From positions 1 through 16,345 of the forward strand of contig JBGOUV010000123.1 of assembly GCA_041477815.1 (NCBI GenBank): DNA of 16,345 bases, given 5' to 3'. The notes below the pieces were generated by a model that made no database searches, had not been told where the DNA came from, and saw only the letters and a program-made list of their open reading frames with translations. A program made the translations under genes and the position numbers. This DNA is from JBGOUV01 sp041477815. GTDB taxonomy: Bacteria > Acidobacteriota > Terriglobia > Bryobacterales > JACQDG01. Of this stretch, positions 6,099 through 12,154 are shown piece after piece (positions within the stretch are counted from its first letter, which is position 1; each line of letters opens with the position of its first letter).

Positions 6099-9000
6099 AT
6101 GAAGCTCATCGCGCTCTTTGTTGGCGTGGCGTTGATCGCGGCTCTGGGACAAACCGTGACGTCCACGATCGTCGGCGACGTGACGGACGCGCAGAACGCC
6201 GTGGTTCCGGAGGCGATCATTTCCGTAAAGAGCGTCGCCACCGGGCTGATTCGCGAGGTCAGGACCACCGAGGCCGGCAGCTATCGGGTCTATCCTTTGA
6301 GCCCGTCCAGCTACGAAGTGACGGTGAACAAGCAGGGCTTCCGCCCCCAGACCGTGCGGGTGACCCTGGAGGTGGCGCAGACCGCCAAGGTGGACTTCCA
6401 TCTCGACGTGGGCCAGCTCGCCGAGTCGGTGACAGTGGAGGCCGTGGCCACCGTGCTGCAGACGCAGGAGGCCTCTAGCGGCGGCCTGGTGACTTCCGCG
6501 GACGTGTCCCGCATTCCGATCAATGGCCGCAACTACACCAACCTGATGCGCATCCTGCCCGGATCGAGCGACCAGGGCGGCAGCCAGACCCGCGGCACCG
6601 GAGATCTCTCCGGGACCTCTCTGATCTCGGTCAACGGCCAGCGCCGGCAGGACAACAACCTGACCGTGGACGGCGTGGACAACAACTTCATGATGATGAA
6701 CTCCCCAGGCCTGTCGCCGCCGATGGATTCCCTGCAGGAGTTCCGGGTGGCCACCAACAACTCGGCCGAGTACGGCCGGTCGGCGGGCGCCAACGTGAAC
6801 ATGGTGATCCGCAGCGGCAGCCGCGACCTGCACGGCAGCCTCTACGAGTACCTCAGAAACGATAAGTTCGACGCTAACGACTTCTTCGCCAACCGGCAGG
6901 GCCGGGGCAAGGTTCCGTTCCGTCAGAATCAGTACGGGTTCCAGGCCGGCGGCCCGGTGGTCCTGCCCAAGCTATACAACGGCCGCGAGAGCACCTTCTT
7001 CTTCGTCAACTGGGAAGGGTTTCGCCGCCGCCGGGGCGCCACCAACATCAGCACTTCGCCGGTGGCCGAACAGCGCGCGGGCGACTTCTCGCAGCAACCC
7101 CGCCCCATTTTCGATCCCTTAACCTCCAGTTTCAATGAGCGACGGGAGATCGTACGTGAACAATTCCCCGGCAATCGTATTCCCGCCGCCCGCATCAGCC
7201 CGCCCATCAAGCTGCTCATCGATACCTATATGCCCCTGCCGAACCGCCCGGGACTGGTGAACAACCTTCTGAATGTCGAGTCCCAGTCCAGCGACCGGGA
7301 CACCTGGGTGGTTCGGATGGACCACAACATCAACCCGCAGAACAACCTGTTCCTCCGCTACACCCACCAGATGGCCGGCCTGTTCAACCCCGGCGCCAAC
7401 CCGGTGTTCTACACCGAGAGCCGGTACGACGGCCACAACCTGGCCGCCGGCTATAACAAGCTGCTGGGCGCCAACAAGGTCCTGGAGTTCAAGTTCGGCT
7501 ACAACAACCCCATCAATCCGGGTGTGACCTACGGACGGGCCCTGAACCGCGCCGACTTCTTGAATAAGGCCGGGATCAAGATGTACCAGATCGACGTGCT
7601 CAGCAGCACGCTGCCGCCGAACTTCACCGCCGTGGGAGAGTTCGGCGTCGGCGGCGGAGGCGACGTGACCGAGGACAACGTTTGGCAGGGCATCGTCAGC
7701 CTGTCCATCGTCAAGGGCGCTCACTCCATCAAGCTCGGCATGAACTACAGCCGCCGGCACTTCTTTACCAACACGGCCAACCCCATGAACGGCGATGCCC
7801 TGTTCGATCCGCGCCTGACCAACACGGCCGGGATAAACAACTCCGGCCACAGTTACGCCACCATGCTGCTGGGGTTCCCCACCGAGATCCGCCGCGGCCA
7901 GGGGAACACCCTTACCCAGGGCCGTATCAACGCCCCGCAGTTTTTCGTCCAGGACGACTACCGGATCACCAGCCGCCTCACCCTCAACCTGGGACTGCGG
8001 TACGAGTTCCAGAACGCTCCTTATGATGTCACCGACCGCCTCGGGAATCTCTGGGTGCGGCGCGACGCGTCGAGTGGAAGGTACTACGGCACGCTGCTGT
8101 GGGCGGCCACCAATCCGGAGATCGACCCCGATACCGGCCAGCGCAATCAGCCGGCCAAGACCGAGGGCTTGGGCCGCGCCCTGATGAAGAGCGACTACAA
8201 CAACTTCGCGCCCCGCATCGGCTTGGCCTGGACGGTCAGCAATAAGACCGTGGTGCGTGCCGCCTACGGCATTTTCTACAACTCCACCTTCGTGCAGGAG
8301 CTGCAGGACATGCGCAAGTTCTGGCCGTTTACGGTGCAGCAGGTGTTCACCCCCAATGGCGGCCTGACGCCGGACCTGTCCATCGTCGACTCCGGACCCT
8401 CGTTCAGCAACACGGCGGCCATCGGCGGCTGGCCCCAGAATCCGGAGAACCGCACACCCTATTCCCAGCAGTGGAACTTCACGATTCAGCGGCAGATCCT
8501 CGACGACCTTTCCTTCGAGATCGCCTATGTGGGCAACGCGAACAAGAAGCAGGTCGGCTACACGGCCATCAACTCTCCGCTGACACCGGGTCCCGGACTG
8601 GTGCAGCCTCGCCGCCTGTTGCCCAACTTCGGAGACCTCGATGGCGGCGCCAACCGCTTCGGGTCCAACTACAACGCCCTGCAGACCAGCCTGAAGAAGC
8701 GCTTCGCCCGCGGACTCCAGTTCAACGCCAACTACACCTGGGCCAAGGTACTGGACGACCAGTCGTCCCTGGCCGAGTGGAAGACCCAGGACCCCTTCAA
8801 CATGAGGGCCGATTACTCGCGAGCGTCGATCGACCTCAAGCACGTCTTCAGTCTCTCCTATGTGTACGACCTGCCCTTCGGCCGTGGCCGCCAAGTCGGC
8901 GGAGGCTGGAGCCGGACCACCGACCTGCTGCTGGGCGGCTGGACGGTGGACGGCCTCCTCCGCGCGCAGACCGGCCGGCCGTATAACGTGGTGACCGGCT

Positions 9001-9371
9001 CAGACCGGGCCAACGTGGGACGCACCTACCAGCGTCCGGACGTCTTGCGGAATCCCAACAACGGCCCGAAAACGCCGGACCGCTGGTTTGACACGACGGC
9101 CTTCACGCTCCCGGCCCCGTTCACCTACGGCAACTCCGGAGCGTTCCTGGTGGACGGGGAGGGTCGTCTGTACGTCGACGTGTCGCTAGGCAAAAGGTTC
9201 TACTTCCGCGAAAGACAGTACGTGGAGCTTCGGGGCGAGTTCTACAACATGCCGAACGTGGTGAAGATGGGAGCCCCGGCCACCACCTTTAGCGCCTCCG
9301 GCTCGTTTGGCTCGGTGACCAGCGCCACCGACGCCCGTCAGATCCAGTTCGCGCTGCGTTACTCGTTCTGA
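6099..9371 (+). CDS. TonB-dependent receptor, Oar-like, with carboxypeptidase-regulatory-like domain
   Basis: A 1090-residue outer-membrane protein. A signal peptide (MKLIALFVGVALIAALGQ) leads into a carboxypeptidase-regulatory-like beta-sandwich (about 22-105; GDVTDAQNAVVPEAIISVKS, and YRVYPLSPSSYEVTV). A plug domain follows (about 113-250) with IPINGRNYTNLMRILPG, NLTVDGVDNN and MDSLQEFRVATNNSAEYGRS, and then the long beta-barrel. The chain ends in LRYSF, a C-terminal phenylalanine as needed for assembly into the outer membrane. Length and layout fit the Oar-like/SusC-distant receptors expanded in Acidobacteriota, which take up large substrates with TonB-ExbBD energy. The substrate cannot be told: no SusD or glycoside hydrolase gene is adjacent. 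ATG with AAAGGGGTG five bases upstream supports the start. It is divergent from the CRTAC1-like/TPR pair. Confidence 0.93.
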   Translation: MKLIALFVGVALIAALGQTVTSTIVGDVTDAQNAVVPEAIISVKSVATGLIREVRTTEAGSYRVYPLSPSSYEVTVNKQGFRPQTVRVTLEVAQTAKVDFHLDVGQLAESVTVEAVATVLQTQEASSGGLVTSADVSRIPINGRNYTNLMRILPGSSDQGGSQTRGTGDLSGTSLISVNGQRRQDNNLTVDGVDNNFMMMNSPGLSPPMDSLQEFRVATNNSAEYGRSAGANVNMVIRSGSRDLHGSLYEYLRNDKFDANDFFANRQGRGKVPFRQNQYGFQAGGPVVLPKLYNGRESTFFFVNWEGFRRRRGATNISTSPVAEQRAGDFSQQPRPIFDPLTSSFNERREIVREQFPGNRIPAARISPPIKLLIDTYMPLPNRPGLVNNLLNVESQSSDRDTWVVRMDHNINPQNNLFLRYTHQMAGLFNPGANPVFYTESRYDGHNLAAGYNKLLGANKVLEFKFGYNNPINPGVTYGRALNRADFLNKAGIKMYQIDVLSSTLPPNFTAVGEFGVGGGGDVTEDNVWQGIVSLSIVKGAHSIKLGMNYSRRHFFTNTANPMNGDALFDPRLTNTAGINNSGHSYATMLLGFPTEIRRGQGNTLTQGRINAPQFFVQDDYRITSRLTLNLGLRYEFQNAPYDVTDRLGNLWVRRDASSGRYYGTLLWAATNPEIDPDTGQRNQPAKTEGLGRALMKSDYNNFAPRIGLAWTVSNKTVVRAAYGIFYNSTFVQELQDMRKFWPFTVQQVFTPNGGLTPDLSIVDSGPSFSNTAAIGGWPQNPENRTPYSQQWNFTIQRQILDDLSFEIAYVGNANKKQVGYTAINSPLTPGPGLVQPRRLLPNFGDLDGGANRFGSNYNALQTSLKKRFARGLQFNANYTWAKVLDDQSSLAEWKTQDPFNMRADYSRASIDLKHVFSLSYVYDLPFGRGRQVGGGWSRTTDLLLGGWTVDGLLRAQTGRPYNVVTGSDRANVGRTYQRPDVLRNPNNGPKTPDRWFDTTAFTLPAPFTYGNSGAFLVDGEGRLYVDVSLGKRFYFRERQYVELRGEFYNMPNVVKMGAPATTFSASGSFGSVTSATDARQIQFALRYSF

Positions 9372-9688
9372 CATTCGGAGCGTCCGTGAAATGGCGGACC
9401 AGTCGGCGCCGCAAGATTGCAGCCGGCCTGCTGTATCCCGGCGGGTTCAGCCAGGAGCTGAATCCTCGAGTCCGCGGTCATGCGATGATACACGCTCCAG
9501 GCCTCCGCCATTTCCAGTACGTCGGCCCCCAGGGCGCGCCGATTGGTCAGCAGACGGAGAAGCCCCATCTGGGTGACCCGGCAAGACGAAGTCTCCCCCT
9601 CACCCGTCGTATCCAGCCAACCCACCGCCGGCGCATGGTGGACGTGCCGCCGGGAGGCCAGCGCCAGCATCACGTTGACGTCAGGCAA
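9359..9688 (-). pseudogene. N-terminal fragment of a VapC-like PIN-domain toxin gene
   Basis: The minus-strand frame begins with LPDVNVMLALASRRHVHH, the first acidic motif and leader of VapC/COG1848-type PIN toxins, followed by CRVTQMGLLRLLTNRR, a family signature, and by RIQLLAEPAGIQQ. After about 9425 the similarity stops and the frame runs on with unrelated residues until it overlaps the receptor gene's end by 13 bp. The missing part of the domain, with the later catalytic aspartates, is found just beyond the gene's start on the opposite strand. The only start in place is a TTG at 9688. A truncated toxin without its second half is unlikely to be active. No antitoxin gene is seen next to it. 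Confidence 0.65.
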
Positions 9689-9845
9689 GAGGATCTCTGG
9701 GAGCGCCTGACGCAGCGGGCCCCCGCGGCCACTCGGCTATGGGCTGATACCTATTTGCAGGGCTTTCGCCGGGCTGAAGGACCTGCGGGCCGTCTCCTTC
9801 GACAAAGACTCCCGGCGGTTTCCGGAGCCGCCGGCCCTGATTCTG
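9689..9845 (+). pseudogene. C-terminal fragment of the same PIN-domain gene, frameshifted
   Basis: The plus-strand frame reads EDLWERLTQRAPAATRLWAD then TYLQGF, which is the helix with the conserved aspartate of PIN toxins. Near 9768-9773 the reading must shift by one base, after which it gives GLKDLRAVSFDKDSRRFPE, the TFDxxF-like last strand of the domain. This is the expected continuation of the N-terminal fragment on the other strand. Inverting about 9425-9688 (264 bp) would join both parts in one frame from a GTG at 9386, leaving only the single frameshift. The remaining frame to 9985 codes nothing I recognise. Confidence 0.6.
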
Positions 9846-9880
9846 ACCGGCCAGGACCAGGCGGGCCGCCCCACATTTGC

Positions 9881-9937
9881 AAGGGAGCGGATGGTTCGGA
9901 CATCTGGGGACTCCGCTCCCTTATGGTCGCGGCTCGT
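9881..9937. repeat. Inverted repeat resembling a dispersed REP-like element
   Basis: AAGGGAGCGGA (9881-9891) and its exact reverse complement (9912-9922) form an 11-bp stem around a 20-base loop. On the minus strand the right arm continues from GAGCCGCGACCAT into AAGGGAGCGGA, which from recollection resembles a repeat scattered through Solibacter-type genomes. There is no U-tract, so it is not a standard terminator. It separates the PIN remnant from the haem-copper operon. Confidence 0.5.
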
Positions 9938-9956
9938 TGCTGCCGTGCGGATGAGG

Positions 9957-9962
9957 TATACT
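9957..9962 (+). promoter_or_regulatory. Candidate -10 box of the haem-copper operon
   Basis: TATACT lies 23 bases before the ATG at 9986, with a GGAGG ribosome binding site (9973-9977) between. The nearest -35-like hexamer, TTGCTG at 9937-9942, is 14 bp away, shorter than usual. An upstream promoter is not excluded. Confidence 0.3.
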
Positions 9963-9985
9963 TCAGGGACGCAGGAGGTGGCTAA

Positions 9986-11278
9986 ATGACGGCCCTTTGG
10001 AAAACCTGGCGAGTGTTGCTGCCCGTGGTCGCGGCGCTGCCGGCGGCCCCCGGACAGGTCACCTTTACCAAAGACATAGCACCGATCCTGCAGAACCGCT
10101 GTCAGACGTGTCATCGGCCGAACACGTTCGCCCCCATGTCGTTGCTCACTTACGAGGAAGTGCGGCCGTGGGCCAAGTCGATCAAGGAAAGGGTCCTGCT
10201 GCGGGAGATGCCGCCGTGGTACATCGACAAGAACGTGGGCATCCGGCGCTTCAAGAACGATGTATCGCTGTCGGACGAGGAGATGGCCGCCATCGCCAAG
10301 TGGGCGGACAGCGGCGCGCCCCAGGGAAATCCGGCGGATCTGCCGCCGCCGCGCCATTTCGAGGACGCCGACAAATGGCATATCGGCCAGCCGGATCTCA
10401 TCGTCCAACTGCCGGAAGACCGCGTAGTCCCGGCCACGGCGCCCGACCGGTGGCTCGATATCCTGGTCGACCCGGGCCTGAAAGAGGACCGCTACATGCG
10501 GGCGATCGAGACCAAACCCACCAAGGGCGCCAAGGTGGTCCACCACGTGGTAACGTCGATGAAAAACGAAGACGGCAGCGATCCCACCGACGATGCCGGA
10601 GATGTCGTCCAGGGCATCTTCCTCAATGAGTACGCGCTGGGCAAGAACGGCGACGTGTTCCCGGAGGGCGCGGGCCGCTTGATCAAGGCCGGGACGAAGA
10701 TCAACTTCAACATGCACCTCCACGCGATTGGCCAGGAGACCCGGGCAAACGCGGCCCTCGGTCTGAAGTTTTATCCCCAGGGGTACGTGCCGAAGTACAT
10801 CGAGACCACCCGTGTCACCGGCGAGACGAAAGAGCTCGACATTCCGCCCCACACCGACAACGTGCGGTCCGATGGCTATACCACGCTGACCAAGCCGGCC
10901 CGGGTGCTGTCCTACCAGCCCCACCTGCACAACCGCGGCAAGGCGTCCTGCATGGAGGCCATTTATCCGGGTGGCCGGAAGGTCGAGATGCTGAGCTGCG
11001 TGGGCCGGTACCGGTTCGCCTGGCACCTGGTGTATCTCTACCAGGAGGACGAGCAGCCCCTGCTGCCGGCGGGCACCACTTTGCATGTCACCTCGTGGCA
11101 TGACAATACGACCGGGAACAGCTACAACCCGGATCCGGACGCCCTGGTGACCTTCGGCCAGCGGACGATCGATGAAATGGGTTTCGCCTGGGTCAGCTAC
11201 TACTACCTGTCCGAGGACGACTACCGGCAACAACTGGAAGCGCGCCAGGCGAAGCGGAAACTGGCGAAGGCCGAGTAG
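9986..11278 (+). CDS. Cytochrome c / PHM-like copper monooxygenase fusion protein
   Basis: A 430-residue exported protein: signal peptide (1 to about 23), then a c-type haem domain with C39-Q-T-C42-H43 and REMPPW (M75, likely axial ligand). The rest resembles the copper type II ascorbate-dependent monooxygenase fold (peptidylglycine alpha-hydroxylating monooxygenase, PHM). Likely ligands are H186-H187 (VVHHVV) and H246 (NMHLHAIG) for one copper, and H313/H315 (QPHLHNRG) with M398 (IDEMGFAW) for the other; their spacing is close to that of PHM as I recall it. The haem domain may feed electrons to the copper centre. The substrate is unknown; a non-catalytic role is possible. The start is ATG after GGAGG. 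The stop is two bases before the next gene, so the two form an operon. Confidence 0.85.
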   Translation: MTALWKTWRVLLPVVAALPAAPGQVTFTKDIAPILQNRCQTCHRPNTFAPMSLLTYEEVRPWAKSIKERVLLREMPPWYIDKNVGIRRFKNDVSLSDEEMAAIAKWADSGAPQGNPADLPPPRHFEDADKWHIGQPDLIVQLPEDRVVPATAPDRWLDILVDPGLKEDRYMRAIETKPTKGAKVVHHVVTSMKNEDGSDPTDDAGDVVQGIFLNEYALGKNGDVFPEGAGRLIKAGTKINFNMHLHAIGQETRANAALGLKFYPQGYVPKYIETTRVTGETKELDIPPHTDNVRSDGYTTLTKPARVLSYQPHLHNRGKASCMEAIYPGGRKVEMLSCVGRYRFAWHLVYLYQEDEQPLLPAGTTLHVTSWHDNTTGNSYNPDPDALVTFGQRTIDEMGFAWVSYYYLSEDDYRQQLEARQAKRKLAKAE

Positions 11279-11280
11279 CG

Positions 11281-12081
11281 ATGTCCCGGCTGGTGCTGGC
11301 GGGCGCCGCTGTCTTTCTGGCTGCCGCAGCCGCTCAGATCCGGTACGCGCGCGGGCAGGACGTGGCCCCGGCGTTTGAAGGCTGGCAACAGAACCTCGAC
11401 GGCACCTACAGCCTGATCTTCGGGTATCTCAACAGGAATTTCGAGGAGGAGGTCGACATTCCCATCGGCCTCAACAATACCATCGAACCCGGCGGCGATC
11501 GAGGCCAGCCCACCCATTTTTACCCCCGGCGGCAGCGCTTCGTGTTCAAGGTGGTCGTCCCCAAGGACTGGGACAAGAAGCAGCGGGTGGTGTGGACGCT
11601 GACTTCTCGGGGCCGAACCAACCAGGCCAAGGGCTGGCTCCAGCCGGAATGGGAGATGAACCCGGGAGTCATCTCCGAAAATAGCGGCGGCGGCGTTCTC
11701 ACCCCGGGCAACGAGCCTCCGTCCCTCCAGGGAAGTCCCGCTCAGACGATCACTCTTCCCCATACGGTGACGTTAACGGCCACGGCCACCGACGACGGGC
11801 TTCCCAAGCCACGCCCGCGACCGGTTACCTCGCGTCCGGATGCGGAGCCCCCGCAACGAGGCGTGCGCATCAAATGGATCCTGTACCGAGGTCCCGGCCC
11901 GGTGGAGTTCGATCCCGACACCAGCCCGGATGCCTACGGGACCGCGGTCACGCTGTCATCGAAAGCGACCTTCCGCGCCCCCGGCACGTATGTGCTTCGC
12001 GCCATTGCGAGCGACGGCCAGTTGTTCGCGGTGCACGAAGTCACCGTAACCGTGCGAGACACACCGCCGGCCGGCAGGTGA
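11281..12081 (+). CDS. Secreted protein with C-terminal Ig-like domain
   Basis: A 266-residue protein with a signal peptide (MSRLVLAGAAVFLAAAAAQI). The first half (DVAPAFEGWQQNLDGTYSLI, FGYLNRNFEEEVDIPIG, GQPTHFYPRRQRFVFKV, WTLTSRGRTNQAKGWL) belongs to a conserved uncharacterised family that I recall from Acidobacteriota but cannot name. The second half (about 145-262; TVTLTATATDDG, GTYVLRAIASDGQLFAVHEV) looks like an Ig/PKD-type beta-sandwich. A proline-rich insert lies near 178-195. It starts two bases after the haem-copper gene, so it is translated from the same message and probably works with that protein in the periplasm or at the surface. No catalytic motif is visible. The ATG start is supported by the tight spacing and the signal peptide. 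Confidence 0.82.
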   Translation: MSRLVLAGAAVFLAAAAAQIRYARGQDVAPAFEGWQQNLDGTYSLIFGYLNRNFEEEVDIPIGLNNTIEPGGDRGQPTHFYPRRQRFVFKVVVPKDWDKKQRVVWTLTSRGRTNQAKGWLQPEWEMNPGVISENSGGGVLTPGNEPPSLQGSPAQTITLPHTVTLTATATDDGLPKPRPRPVTSRPDAEPPQRGVRIKWILYRGPGPVEFDPDTSPDAYGTAVTLSSKATFRAPGTYVLRAIASDGQLFAVHEVTVTVRDTPPAGR

Positions 12082-12154
12082 CGACCACCCCTTTGATGTT
12101 GGTGACGGCACGGCCAATGGAGCCGAGGTCTCCTATACTGGAGCTACCAACACT

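Noticed and set aside
6066..6833. N-terminal extension of the CRTAC1-like protein to 6833.
   Set aside because: It is the complement of the receptor's signal peptide, regulatory and plug domains, and the divergent promoter lies between.
7119..8894. 591-residue open frame antisense to the receptor gene.
   Set aside because: Shadow of a GC-rich gene; no domain motif seen, while the plus strand is a clear receptor.
9386..9985. 199-residue plus-strand frame as one functional gene.
   Set aside because: Its first 100 residues are antisense to the PIN N-terminal fragment and its end is unrelated; only the EDLWERL-LWADTYL part is a real protein piece.
9737..11233. 498-residue minus-strand frame opposite the haem-copper gene.
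   Set aside because: No motif, and the opposite strand carries CxxCH and the copper-ligand motifs.
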